NCBI RefSeq assembly: GCF_011075055.1
Contig: NC_058150.1
Span: forward strand, 12,925,408-12,989,407
Direction: 5' to 3'
DNA: 64,000 nt
Source of the DNA: Mangifera indica
Lineage: Eukaryota > Streptophyta > Magnoliopsida > Sapindales > Anacardiaceae
The stretch's first letter is position 1. Each line of letters opens with the position of its first letter. The notes beneath the pieces are model-generated. The model searched no databases, was not told the origin of the DNA, and saw only the letters and a program-made list of their open reading frames with translations. Shown here one piece after another: positions 22,499 to 34,897 of the stretch. Both the position numbers and the translations under genes were made by a program.

Positions 22499-24649
22499 AT
22501 GGAAGCAATATCCGTGGGATCCGATCCTCGTCTCTATTTTCAAGTTAAGTATTTGTTGTTTCATTCATTCGTGTTAAATCCATGCTTCTTTCTAATACTT
22601 GTGTAATTTATGTAGGTGGGAAAGATAAAAATCAGCGAGGGAATGAAATGTTTGCAAGATTTATACAATGGTACAAAAACAACTTGACCCCAGAAAATGC
22701 TGGAATCCTTGATGAGTCCATAGCCTACCTTCATTCTCTTCAACGACAAGCACAAGTAACCTTACTTACTGTTCGTCTTGTTTAAAACTGTTTTTGTGGC
22801 TTTGGTTTTCTATTCAACTACACTTTTTTCAAATATTAGCTTTTGGGTCCTTGGATTGAGCTGAAATTGTTCAAATCTGAAGAACAAATATGCCACTTAG
22901 TGTTTCTTGGCCAATGTCTCCTTCCTCGCTAGTTTGACCTGGTTGCCTTAGATTTGTTTAAGATGAGTCCATTCAGCTTAATTTTATATTTCTTTTATTG
23001 GGTATTAGGTGATAGAGTTTATGTATATTAACGGAAAATCATTGAAATAAAAGGACAAACTGACAATTTTAGAACTGCTCTAAATGAAGAGATTGTGTTG
23101 GATGCAAATTTGGACAATTCATCATATTCCAAATGAAAAAGATAATCAAACGATTAAGATGAATTCACTTTTATAGATTTAAATGGGAAGAAAATGACTC
23201 GGTGTAATCACTATAAGACAAATCTTATAGTAACAAGGGTGAAACCATATCTCTCATATATCTTTTAAAAATATGTCTTGGTTTGAGAGATTTACTTGGA
23301 ATAGCAAATAAAGCAAAAGAGGAAAGTGTTATTGATCGAAAACTGAATGACTTTGATTTCGTGCAAAAGATTATTAAGTATGGGCTAAACGGGATAAAAA
23401 ATGGTATTCTTGATGTTTACAAACAAGAAAAGGATAAACTTCGTGGATATTTGAAAAAACTCCCATTTTGTTTTTCTTTAGCTTTTGATGTGTTTTTCAC
23501 AAACTTATTTGGCTATCAAAGTCCGATTTATTGATGATAGTTGGGAGCAGAAGGCCTTGGTTATTTGTTTGGAATAAATTATATTCGACACATATGAAAC
23601 AATTCTTAAGCGTTCGCTTGAGAAATCTATGATTGACAAAAAGATATGCTCTAGATATTTCAGTGACTTCAGCAGTGTTGAAATTAATACGATCAATGAC
23701 ATTTTTGAACCGGGTTCACTTCCTATCATTGGGAACTCTGTTCCAGTTGTTTCTTTACTGGAGCATCTTGAACATCATGTCATACAGGGTGGATGGCAAC
23801 ACATAATTTTAGATAAAGTGAGGAATCTTTTGGGCTATGTCAGGTCTTCAACAAATGGTAATAAGTTCCAATCTTCTGTTACAAAGGCTCTATCCATGAG
23901 CAAAAAAATTACTTCTCAAAGTTTTCCTACAGAGCATGAGAACGTGTATTTGCTTGGGTGTGTGATTGGATATAAAGAAGCATTTTGTGAACTGGAGCAT
24001 ATAGATACAAATTTCAACTCAATAAATTTTACAAAAGAGGATTGGGTTAAGACAATTGCATTGCACTGCATTCTGAAAGTGGTAAAAGGTGCTTTCCGTA
24101 GCTTGTATAAAGGCAAAACAGCTGCACTTGTGCATCTCCAAGTGGTCTTTGACATTTATTTTAATTTGCTTCAATGGAAAAACAGTGATGATCATTATGT
24201 TCAAGGGATAGCATCAGGGTCAGGTGCATTTTGTGATCATTTGCGGAACACTTGTAAAGTGATGAATGTAATTCTTGATCCACGTTACAAAATGGATGGC
24301 ATAGAACAGTGGTTTAAAGAGAGTTATGGCAATTTGGCGGACACTTAACTTCAGCAAAGTATTGAAGTTACTAGGAATGTTTATATTGAATATGCAAGGG
24401 GCATCAACTATGGTGATAGAGCTATCTCAAGTGCTTCACCAGAATGGAACTCAACAGCTATTTCAAGAATCCTAAAGCTCATTCTGGTGGAGAGTTTTGA
24501 CATTTTAATTTAGTGGTGTCTCAATTCCTTCACACATCCCACGCTCACAAGGATTGCACAGGATTTTCTAATGGTGCCTAAATTTAGGGGATTTGATTGT
24601 CCCGTGGTGACAGACTAGTGTTGTTACAAAACTTTGGTTGTCTTATTGA
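22499..24649 (+). pseudogene. HLH-BED-hAT family copy 3, inactivated
   Basis: Former exons are 22499-22543 (MEAISVGSDPRLYFQ), 22616-22755 (HLH) and about 23032-24649. A 1-base deletion near 22656 shifts the HLH frame. The acceptor before the last exon changed from AACAGG to AACGG. In the BED region an Arg codon became TGA near 23136 and the second Cys of CxxC became Tyr. Another frameshift lies near 23535. The long stretch 23629-24348 still reads LLEHLEHHV, GYVRSSTNGNKFQSS, GYKEAFCELEHID, LKVVKGAFRSLY, NVILDPRYKMDGIEQWF and ends at a TAA that replaces a Tyr codon. Part of the C-terminus is deleted. It is closest to the gene at 42586-44793. Confidence 0.9.
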
Positions 24650-24678
24650 ATATATTAAATTAAGTATCTCATGTTGTT

Positions 24679-24990
24679 ATGGCATTTTGCTTTACATCCG
24701 CACTTGAGATAGCTCTCATGTTTGCACAAATTCAATCCAGGTTCCCTGTTTCATTTCATATTCTCTCTTTCTCTCTCTTTCTTATCTTTGTTATTCTGAT
24801 AGTTGCAAACATCATTGCCCAAGATTTCACAACCGTAACTCAAGTGTTAGAGCTAGTTTCAGTCGTTCTTGTTGCTACAACCGTTGTTTTCACCATCACC
24901 ATTCCATTTCCTCTGATCCTCAAGGGTATCACCTGGGCTCTGTACGCGATCTCCTTGTTAATTATTTTGATTTCCAAATATTACTTTTAA
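24679..24990 (+). CDS. Small multi-span membrane protein (103 aa), unknown function
   Basis: The ORF starts 30 bases after the pseudogene copy ends. It has an N-terminal FAQIQSRFPVSFHILSFSL motif, then hydrophobic stretches at about residues 28-48, 55-76 and 79-100, so three or four membrane spans are likely. The phrase ITIPFPLILKGITWALYAIS near the C-terminus is repeated, diverged, in two broken relatives after the gene at 34898. Its codons have stayed open while the neighbouring hAT copy decayed, which hints at a real gene. I do not recognise the family. It could instead be the last exon of a larger transcript. Confidence 0.5.
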   Translation: MAFCFTSALEIALMFAQIQSRFPVSFHILSFSLFLIFVILIVANIIAQDFTTVTQVLELVSVVLVATTVVFTITIPFPLILKGITWALYAISLLIILISKYYF

Positions 24991-25124
24991 TCACCTGTTA
25001 TTTGTATCAACTTTCTTACCTCTCTGATGAGATAAGGGATACAGTCATTGTATAATATATCGTCTGTGTTTTGTATTTGTAATAAGATGATGCAATAATA
25101 TTTCCTTTGTTTGTTTCCATTTAA

Positions 25125-25470
25125 TATTTATTATATCTTTTGTCATTAGTTGAGGCAGAGACTAAGACATGTAGAAATTATCAAAGGGAAAGAGCATATT
25201 ATCTGAATTCGAATCCTAAATAGACAATGATATTTCGGATTCAAAGTCGGATGTCCACATGCATTGAGTTTTCGCATGAGGTGTATTAATTCGAAATAAA
25301 TAAATTAGTGATAAAAGAACCCACCATTTTCGTGCAAACTGGAGAAAGAAAGCAAAAAAACGTACACAAGAGTCGGACCCTACCAAATCCGCTTGATATA
25401 TGATTTAAAGCTTTCAGTGCGAACTCACGTGGACCTCATAAACTCCATATAGGATCTCAAATCTGTTTAC
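25125..25470 (+). repeat. Duplicated downstream flank of the gene unit
   Basis: Shares TAGACAATGA-ATTTCGGATT, GTCCACATGCATTGAGTTTT, CCCACCATTTTCGTGCAAA and GCTTGATATAT with 30236-30740. A diverged short piece (TTCAAAGTCGGAT) occurs near 40172. It marks the outer end of the duplicated unit. Confidence 0.7.
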
Positions 25471-28370
25471 TAAAGATTACCGATAAATAATTATATATAT
25501 ATTTTTTCAATAATTGATACAACAATATTTAAATGTTGTTGAATGGTAAACTTTTCCTTGGCCAAACTCATGAAAACAACACAAACAACTAGTTATTAGT
25601 TAACACCGAGTTACTTGATCAACAACAAAATATGCCACCTATCCACAAATTAGCTTGGAGTATGGACATATGTCTCTTCATCTAGAGGCAATGAGAAAGA
25701 CACAACTTGACAGTTTAACTTCTCAATATCTACAAGGTTACATTTTTATTGCATCTTATGTCTATATAGGAAAATGATCACTTCTTACTAAATCAGAATT
25801 ATGTAATTAATGTAATTGTGTTATTTTCATAGAATCAGAATTGAACTCTATCTTTTGTTGTTTGAATATAAATGATTGAATATAGATAAAGGGGAGATAA
25901 TTATTTTGTAACTTACACTGATATACTGCTACATTTAACAAAGACATAAACCTATGCTCCCAAGTAGTGGGTGTCCTCACATTATCTTACACAAAGTCAT
26001 ACCCTCAATTTGGTCTAAATTTGAGTTGAGTTGTTGAAACAAGAAGTATAGTCTCAAGTCAAGCCAAGCTTTGATCTTAATTCGATATTGTAGTTAAACA
26101 AAAAATGACAAAAATAAAACAATTTTGATGCGTATAAATCAAAACAATGTCATTTTAATTGATTAATATCAAAAATTTTCAAGCTCACAAGCTTGACGAT
26201 GAGCCAAACAACTCTCAAACTCAAACTTATACTAAAAAAATAATTGTATTTTCTGCCAAAGTAAACTATTGAAGGCTCATGCAACCAATACCAGATTAAT
26301 TGTATAGTGGGCCAGAGTAATAAACCTATTAGAATTGGCTTATTTGGTACCCAAAAAAAAAAAACCATGGAATGTACTAATATTTAATATAGTGTAATAG
26401 TCATTTTGGCAATTTATCAGCTTCTCAGGACACTCTATGAAAACTCTCTCTGAACCTCTTGATCACTATATATATATATAAATGCGTTAAACCTTGTGCT
26501 GAAGACATATTTTCTTATATAATTTTTCAAGTGAAATTACCATGAACAAACATGCACTCTTTATGTGCGGTTGTTTAAAGCAGTTCAATCATTTTAAGTC
26601 ATGTTCTCTCTTCTTTAATCATGATTATTCAATAACTTATGATAATGAGCAGTCCTACATCTCTCATATACAATCGTGTGTTATACCAAATTACCATTTT
26701 ACCCCTTTCACGATCATTTACTTTGCATGAATGCTACCTAATTGCTAAACAAACATATGAAGACCATTCACAACTGTTCATCTTCTTAAAATTTTAAATT
26801 TAAATGATTCATATAAATTAAAATGATTAGAATATCCTTAAAATGTTCTTGTGAATGTTACAATATGTCAATGCATTTCATAGGTCAGTGTATAAGTGGT
26901 TTTTTACCTTCCCATTAAGAACTTCTTCCTAAAAACTCGGCTTGGGTTAGAAATTGGGGAACCACCTCTACCTCCACCCCAATTGTGTTACTTAAATATC
27001 AAAGACTAAATATAATTATGAGGAATTATATTAAATAATTTTTTAATTGAGAAATAAACTATTTTTGAAAGATTATTAAAAAAATATTTGTAGTTCAAAA
27101 TTTTAAAACCTTTCGAACATCTATTGGTTTGGTTATAATCTTATTAGTTCCTATTAAATTAAAGGCTGAATGCTTTTCCCACCTAAACTTTGATTAAACG
27201 ATTTTTCAACCTTTAAGTTTGAAAAGTCCATTTTTCCATCCACTCATCAAAGTCAAATGTTAATTTTAATAGTCAAAAGGGTACTTTTATCAATTTACAT
27301 AATTCATAATATGGTTAATATCATTTACACTCCAAATTATATAAAACAATTACAATTTCATATTACTATCTTATATTTTTCCTTTCTCTCCCTTCATCAA
27401 TGTGACCACCTTCGCCTCCATTGCAACTGCATTTTCTTTTTGTTTCTAGTTAAAATCTCCACCATTACTCAGTATTTTATTGCCAACCCCTGCCCCAAAT
27501 TATTATTATTTTTTTTAAACTAAACCTAACCCTGATTTGCTAGAAAACATCCAAAAGGAAGAGATGAGGTCCACTATCACCTTCTCTATTTGTATGAGAA
27601 GGCTTGGATTTTGGTTTTACAATCCAAAGAGGATTACTTGGTAACTTAAATGTACTATCTTTGTGGTTAGGAAAAATTGTGTGATGTGTTTAAGCATTAC
27701 TTACTATTTAAACCAGGAAGAGATCATCTAATTATCATAGGCAAAGATTCACAGAGTCATTTCCGTTGATACTTAAGTGTGTATCATGGGTTCTCTTTGT
27801 TATCTCCTTCCTCACTAAGGTTGTAATATTCATCAAGTTCTTCAATTAGCAGTTATAGAGAAACCATTAAGTCGTTCATTTGTGTTTGTGTTTCATGATT
27901 GCAAACATCTCATTGTTGAAATTGGAGATTGTGTCGATGTTATTGAATTATTATATGTTTTTATATTACTAGTTTAATTGAAGTTGGATTTGTTGGTATT
28001 ATATTATGTAACATGTGAATGTAAGTTGTCGTAATTGTGCAAAATAGAGAGAAAATCAACTGATTGTGGCATAATGTATGGATTTTTATGAGGTGGTTGT
28101 AAGAGAGAGTCAAAACTATAGCTTTAAAACTTGGAATGGATTGGTCAATATGATCAATTCAATCATCACCCACTAGCAAAAACGGTTTCGATTCGATGTA
28201 TGATTCTTTTTTAGCAATCTTAATTCATCATGAATCTACCCATTGTTACCCAAGTCTTGATAGGCATCATATACCTAGAAAAAATTAGTCCTCATAAATA
28301 TAACAATAATATTATTGTATTTACAATGTTGATATTTCAAATAGTGGAAATTTAACACATATAATTTAAA
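25471..28370. other. Intergenic DNA
   Basis: No gene recognised. About 25985-26225 is rich in CTCAAAC/GTTTGAG-type motifs, like small hAT-type MITEs. About 27165-27320 (CTTTTCCCACCTAAACTTTG, then TTTGAAAAGTCCATTTTTCC) resembles one arm of the foldback MITE family. The ORFs at 26150-26368, 26542-26730 and 27257-27523 show no domain. Confidence 0.4.
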
Positions 28371-28710
28371 GGGCTAAACAACTATCCCCCCCCCCCCCCC
28401 CCCAAGGTTTGATGAAATGACAAATTCCACCCATTAAGTTTGAAAAAGCTATTTTTGGCTCATTTGTTAAAATTTTTAACAATCTATAACTTTTTTATAA
28501 AATTATTTAAAGACAACAAAAGTCCTTAAACTAAATAACAGTTTATTCACAAAGTTTTATAAATCATTTTATATCCTAATTTATATTAATTTTAATAAAA
28601 AAATTGTTGATATAAATATAGAAATGAAATATAATAACATGTTTGAGGGTAAATTATAATTTTTCATGTCAACCCACAAGAATATTACATTTTTACTTTT
28701 TAAAACCTTT
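28371..28710. mobile_element. MITE-like fragment beginning with a poly-C run
   Basis: A run of 18 C (28386-28403) is followed by AAGGTTTGATGAAATGACAA and ATTCCACCCATTAAGTTTGA. This layout parallels the ends of the foldback MITEs elsewhere in the window (short C run, then a lead into TTTGAAAA). No second terminus was identified. Confidence 0.3.
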
Positions 28711-29304
28711 TTGTGGTTATGTTGTGTCTACCCTTGAACCTTTATGTGAGACCTCAACATAACCATCCCTTATTTGTGGGCCTCCAACCTTGGCACATGT
28801 CCAAAATTTGTGTGCATGGCAGCTTATGTGCTGGCATGGCCCATTATCACCTTTAGGCATAGATATGCAAGTGTAATAAGAGAAAATTTCACCCATTTGG
28901 CATAACATAGGCCTAATAACATTTTCTGTGGAAGCCAAAACATGATAAAGGGTAGTCAAATTATCAAAATAGAGAGAAGTGTTGGAAATAAAATAAAACA
29001 AACAGAGGCCTCAAAATAGCAAAATGGAGCATTCTAGACAAGCATAACATTGAGGTCATTAGTTGGTATAGTGATTGTGGATTTAGTTATTGTGTCCCAA
29101 GTTTATTTATTCAGTTAATATGGACAAGTTCTTAGGTTACTTAAAAAAAAAGCATTGAGATCATTCAATGCTAGTAAAAGATAAATAGGAAGAAAAGTTG
29201 TCAAGAGATAATTGACAACAACCACTCAAGTGTGGGCTAAAGACGAAAATAAAAGAGGTTAAAAATCATTCCCCTTTATATATATACATCTACATCTACA
29301 CATC

Positions 29305-29373
<69 letters not shown>

Positions 29374-30235
29374 CAACAGAGGAAGTTTACCTCGTACACA
29401 CATCTTTTTCCTATAATATTTTAAATAATAAAATTATGTGTATAATTTATATAAAAATAATAATGTGTTACTCTATAATTATATATTATTTTATATTTAA
29501 TTTTTAATTATTGAATCACATAATGATACATTATTGTTTATGCATAAAGTTATACAAATAGTATTGCTTTATCCCAAAGCCACCCTTATAAACTCTATAT
29601 TTGCAATCATCATTTATTAATCAATTGCAACACAAAAATAATTTAGTTATTATGATATTTTTGTAATATAAGTTTCTTTCTAGTAAACTTCCTTTCCCCG
29701 TGGTTTTTATGTATGGACTGCACAGTAACTCGATGAAAAGGTCCGTCTAACTCAACCAATGGTTAGAATAATTGATTAGTGATTAGACTAGTAAATTATT
29801 TAGAGGAGATATTGTATCTTTTGTTTTAATTAAAGGCTAAATTGATATGTATTTAGGGGTGATTTCGACATTTCTATCTTTCTTATGGACAAAAGTGAAT
29901 TATGCCCTAAGTGTATAAATCAGGGTTGAAAAACCCTAGTTGCACACTAGTTCATATCCTCTCGCTATCAATCTCCTCTAGAAGTTGATCCCATCAATTT
30001 TTTACGTCTATTTCATCATTTAATTCATTTTTGGTGTTGATATGAACATTTTTTATGTTGATCTAATAATTATTTATGTTGATTTATTATTTGATTTATT
30101 TTTAGTGTCAATTTTAACTTTTCTAGGGACTTGTATCCAGCCTAAAACAATAATTCAGTTGTGAACTGACACAAATTTTCAAATTGAACCGCAGTTCAAT
30201 ACTATCCATTATAATGGATTTAGTAAGATCACAGT
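28711..30235. other. Intergenic DNA
   Basis: No gene recognised. The stretch 28717-29001 has a 94-codon minus-strand ORF (MLCQMGEIFSYYTC, HISCHAHKFWTCAK) of slightly higher complexity than its surroundings, possibly a relic of a transposon protein, but I cannot assign it. About 29830-30010 resembles an LTR or 5' leader (GGGTTGAAAAACCCTAG). Nothing else is supported. Confidence 0.4.
29307..29371. repeat. Compound microsatellite (CA)n(TA)n
   Basis: A CA tract at 29307-29340 runs straight into a TA tract ending at 29371. Confidence 0.95.
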
Positions 30236-30850
30236 TATGCTATATAAATTCTTCAGGGAATATTTATTATATATTTTGTCATTCATGGACACATGTTGAA
30301 AGAAAGGGAGAGTAGACATTTGGGTCGGAATCCAAAAGTAGTAGTGGAAAGTGTCTAAATAGACAATGACATTTCGGATTGGAAGTCGAATGTCCACATG
30401 CATTGAGTTTTGTGATTTAAACAAACTAATTTTATAATGAGTAATATTATCTATACAATTATGCAATTGAATGTATAAAAATTTACAATAAAATCATATT
30501 ATAATACATCGTTGTTTATATATAAGATTGTACACATAATTTTATTGTTTTCATGCAATAAAACTATGTGTAATAATTTTAAAATAAGATTTAGGACCCA
30601 CCATTTTCGTGCAAAGTAGACAAAGAAATAAAAAACATAGATGAGGCGGATCCTACCAAATTAGCTTGATATATTTTTAGAAGTCTTTCGTGCAACCTCG
30701 TGAGTGCCTCAAAACTTCTATAGGACCCTCAAATCATTTTTATTTTCAATTGCTTAAATTTTTTTTCTTGATGACTTGCAATGTTTTTTTGTGAAGCCAA
30801 TTTTCAAACTCATGAAGTATTTCGAGCAGAGTGAAGGAGTCATCAACAAT
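30236..30850 (+). repeat. Orphan copy of the gene-unit downstream flank
   Basis: Matches 25125-25470 (see there) and continues at 30740-30830 with sequence like 37720-37790 (GATGACTTGCAATGTT and GTGAAGCCAATTT). The hAT gene and membrane ORF that should accompany it are missing, so this is the remnant of a further, deleted copy of the unit. Confidence 0.6.
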
Positions 30851-32155
30851 AATTTAGATCGTTATGGAGAGAGGATTGGGGACAAGCTGTGCAACAAAGA
30901 GGCAGAGAGATAGTGGTCTAGAAGGGAGGGTGGATTGACCGGTTGGGAGTGTGAGTTGGGTTGTTGGAGTAAGAGAGGTGGTGAGGGTCAATTAGGGAAC
31001 CGAGGAAGAAGTTATTGATGATGAAAGCAAAGAGAAATAAAGGAGTTTTGATGCAAATTTGATATTAAAAATCATCATATGATTGAGCGATTTTGAATTA
31101 AATATAAAATAACATTAAGTCATATTATAACAAATCGTTTGTATACTCAGTCGTGTATTAAAAAATATGTATATATAGTATTTTTTTTAATATGTGAATT
31201 TTATTAAATATAATAATAATTTATACATAATAATCTTTCAAATAATATATACTTATGGTAACTGTTTATTTTTATAATAAAAGATAACTTGAATCAAACA
31301 CACCTTTATTATCGTTTTATCTAACCTAGCTTTGCCTATTTCTTAAGGTCCCAAGTGGTCAAAAAGATTCTAAGATAGTCTTATGTCATCTAGTATATAG
31401 CAAGAATGAATAACACGATAAGAATGTACATAGATTTTTATGAATTTTAATTGTGGGTAGATTATATAGAAGGAATGTCAACTAATAAATCGTGTTCTAT
31501 AGGCAAGAAATGTTTACCTGCCAAGATGATGTTCCTTGAGAAGGATTCTACCATGTAACAATTTTATAAAATTATGTACACTAATAATGAATACTAATTT
31601 ATATATTAAATATAATATATTATTATATAATTAAGTGATTTTAAATTAAAAATAAATTAATATTTAATTAGATAATTAATAGTCATCATCAATACATAAT
31701 TAGTATATTTAATGTTGATGCATATAGTTTTCTCATTTAAATTTTATTAATTTATAAATTTGTATATCTATCTTGGGTTAAATTCACATGAATACAGTAA
31801 TAATTTTAGATTCTACTTTTAGTTGTGTTATGTCATACGACGTTGTAGAACATACAGAGTGAAAAACATGAGATGATTAAACTCCAACCCAGATAGCTCT
31901 ACTTTTTCCAGAGTACAAAAAACAAAAGTGAAAGCGGATTAATTAAGATCCGAATTATTATCTCCGAAGCTCAAAGATTATATAGACATTAATGATTAAA
32001 TGTCATTCTCTTTTATATATTCTATTGTTTTATGATCTAATAAAGTCTATTGGACTCTGGATACTCCATTGACCGAATTATAAGTTGGACCTAATGCACT
32101 TGTTTACTGAACCAATTACACAGAACAAATTAATCTACTTTGTAATAAAAAAACT
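30851..32155. other. Intergenic DNA
   Basis: AT-rich. The part at 30850-31030 is purine-rich on the plus strand (GAGAGAGGATTGGGG, AAGAGAGGTGGTGAGGG) without an open frame of note. No gene or RNA was recognised. Confidence 0.45.
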
Positions 32156-32874
32156 GGCCAAAGCACTCGTTCTGACCCAAAGTATGCTGCATTCCGAAGT
32201 TTCCACCTTTTAACTTTGAAAATCTTATTTATCCACCTATGAACAATTAAAGTTAACGATTCCCCCCTCCCCTCAAATTTTAAAAATTAACAATTTTCTC
32301 TTTTAGACCAAGTTCTAAAAAATCACATTCTCCCCCCCCCCCCAGGGTTTAGTTTCAATATTTGGTCACTTTTTCCGACGACATCGCCATCCATCTCTCC
32401 TTCCCAACGGTTCTCCTTCCTCCAATGGTTTGCCTCAATGAAATCCCAACTCGTCCGACGACAAAGACGAGATCGATCGTTGATCTTGTCTTCATCTGGG
32501 AAGATGAATGACAACACATGCATTCGGAGGGGTTAGGATTTCATTGAGGCAAACTATCAAAGAAAGAAGAACCGTCGAGAGGGAGAGATGGTCGGTGATG
32601 ACGTCGAAGAGAGTGACAGATGTTGAAACTAAACCCTAGGGGTGAAATGTGATTTTTTAAAACTTGGTTTATGAGAGAAAATATTAGTTTTTTAAATTTA
32701 GGGAGAAAAGAAAATAAAATTTTAGTTTATTTTTAATATTATATATAAAATAGTGATTTTATCTTTAAAATTAACAGACTTAACAACCCATGAATGGATA
32801 AATGAGATTTTCAAAACTAAAAGATTGACGCTTAAAAATACAATATACTTTAGATGGAAATAAGTCATTTGGCC
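32156..32874. mobile_element. Foldback MITE, GGCCAAA family (719 bp)
   Basis: Begins GGCCAAAGCACTCG and ends TAAGTCATTTGGCC. The flanking 9-mers AAAAAAACT and TAAAAAATT match at 7 of 9, a probable target duplication. The two arms are inverted: CTAAAAAATCACATTC, a C run and AGGGTTTAGTTTCAA face GTTGAAACTAAACCCTAGGGG and GTGATTTTTTAAAACTTGG. The non-coding centre is GC-richer (CGACGACATCGCC, GTCGGTGATGACGTCG). It is Mutator-type by duplication length. Confidence 0.72.
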
Positions 32875-34740
32875 TAAAAAATTACATATAAAATCACTTT
32901 AGGTACTTGATTAGTCAATTAGTCAAGTTATATAGCATAAATAAATAAATAAATATGTATATATATATATATATATATATCAATCAATCAAGATTCCATT
33001 GGCAGATTAATGGTAGATCCTGTTGAACAAAATACACTGTGAAAGAAAATAGTCTTTAGCAGGAAAATTATACCGATGGAGTAAATATTTAATTTTTATA
33101 AATACTATTTCGAGATTTTAATGATGAATTATTTGTATTTTTGTTATAACTAAACAAATTTAAATTTTTAGTGATAGATTTTTCAAATTTCTCACTAAAA
33201 AATTTATAAGCCGGTTGTTATTAGTAAGACTTGTCCCGAATCAAGTTGACTTAGTTTCGAAACTTTGTTCAATTCTGTTTAATTCAACTCGAATTCGAGA
33301 TGAGTTTAAACCAAGAGGGTCAACTAGTTTTTAAGACTAAATCAAACCTAAACTGAAGGGAGTTTGATTCGATTTAACTAGAGTTCAGTTCGATTTAAAA
33401 ATTGCATCAAATCATTTAGTTTGAATTCGAACTAAATATATTTGAGTTGAATTAAATCGAATTGAACTGACTTTTGAAACTATATCAACTCGATTCAAAT
33501 CTAAATATACACTAACCGAACTAATTCGAGCTTATTAAAAAGGCTCAACTGCAATGAGCCTAAACAGTGCATGTGTTTTTTGAGATACAATTTGCCGTAG
33601 TTTGGTGTAGCACCGAAAGACGTTCTTTGATATTAAAAGATATGAAATAACTTAAATAGCATTACAAAATCAAAATAGCTATATCAATATTTCCATTCCA
33701 CTTCTCCAAACAATATCTAATTAGTTTTCCAAATTCCGTGGTCATAATAACTGTGGGTGTGGGCATCGTGGCCAATTTACTCATCAACAATAGCCCTAAC
33801 CCTTATATAAACCTCCTTTGCTTCTTACTCTATTTTAATAGCTATGTTCATATGACTTCAAAAGTATTGATTAATTTTGGATACTCCCTCAAAGTAGCTA
33901 TTTAAATTAATTTCTCTTTTAAATATTATATTTTGGTTACAAAATATTTGAATTTTTTATTTTTTATATTTAGTTTAGTCCTATTAAAATATATATCTTA
34001 CACTTTAAATCCCTTTAACCTAAAATTCTTATTTTTATTTCTTGAATACGCCAAGGGCCTAGACCTTACTTGTACAAGTCCTTATGAGTAGGGCCCATTT
34101 CCACTTCTCCTTAATATCTAACCTAGACTAGGCTATGCGAGCACAGGTTAAACTTGCACCAAACTAGTTTAGGCTTAAAAATTGACTTGAGTCAATTTAG
34201 TTTAGTTCAAATTCTTTTAACTCACATTTTTGATTTAAAAAATTTGATTTATTTTTAAAATTAAATTGAGTTCAAACTAAAGAAAAATTGATTTGGTTTG
34301 ACTTATGAGCTGAATAGATGATTTAATTTGATTCAAATTTGACTCATATCTTAATTTAAATTATGTTAAGTAATTATTAAAATAATATTATTTTATCTAT
34401 TATTTGATAAAATAATAACAATTTGTCACTAATTTGAACCATAAATATAAATCACGAATTTAAATTATAAATTTGAATTAAATTATTTTTATTTAAGTCA
34501 AATTTAAATTATTCTTAATTTTGAACCAATAAATCAAATTAAACTCAAACCAATTTATGATCCATTAAAATTGAATTCGAGACGAGGACTACTCGGTTAG
34601 GGCCCAATTCTATTCTGTCCACCTCTAGCACATGCCCGTTTGGACCATGAGCAACGCTAGGCTTAGGAGCCCTAAACGCCCCGTTTTACCGGCGTTATAC
34701 ATCTTATAATAGAAGAGAATAATGGTTAGAAACTACTGAA
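32875..34740. other. Intergenic DNA with MITE-like stretches
   Basis: A short AT microsatellite lies at 32957-32980. The parts at 33235-33560 and 34140-34600 are rich in GTTTGATTCGA/TCGAATTCAA-type motifs seen in small hAT-type MITEs, and the latter ends CTGTCCACCTCTA. The part at 34045-34115 (AAGGGCCTAGACC, CAAGTCCTTATGAG) and 34620-34720 correspond to the duplicated distal promoter of the other copies, so 34120-34620 is probably an insertion within it. No gene. Confidence 0.4.
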
Positions 34741-34793
34741 ATAAAATATTTAAATATTAATGGTACATCTTGCACTAATCAGCACGATCTGGG
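34741..34793 (+). promoter_or_regulatory. Conserved promoter block of the gene at 34898
   Basis: ATATTTAAATATTAATGG, GTACATCTTGCA and TAATCAGC are shared with 42403-42441 before the paralogue, at a comparable distance from the ATG (about 105 and 145 bases). The TATTTAAATA stretch could serve as a TATA element. Confidence 0.45.
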
Positions 34794-34897
34794 AAAAGAT
34801 ATGACTTGTCGGCCACCACAAAAGCCTAACGAAGTTGCCCTAGATCCTATGTTTACACTGAACTGAAGGGTTTCTCTGTTTTTCTTATTGAAAGGCC

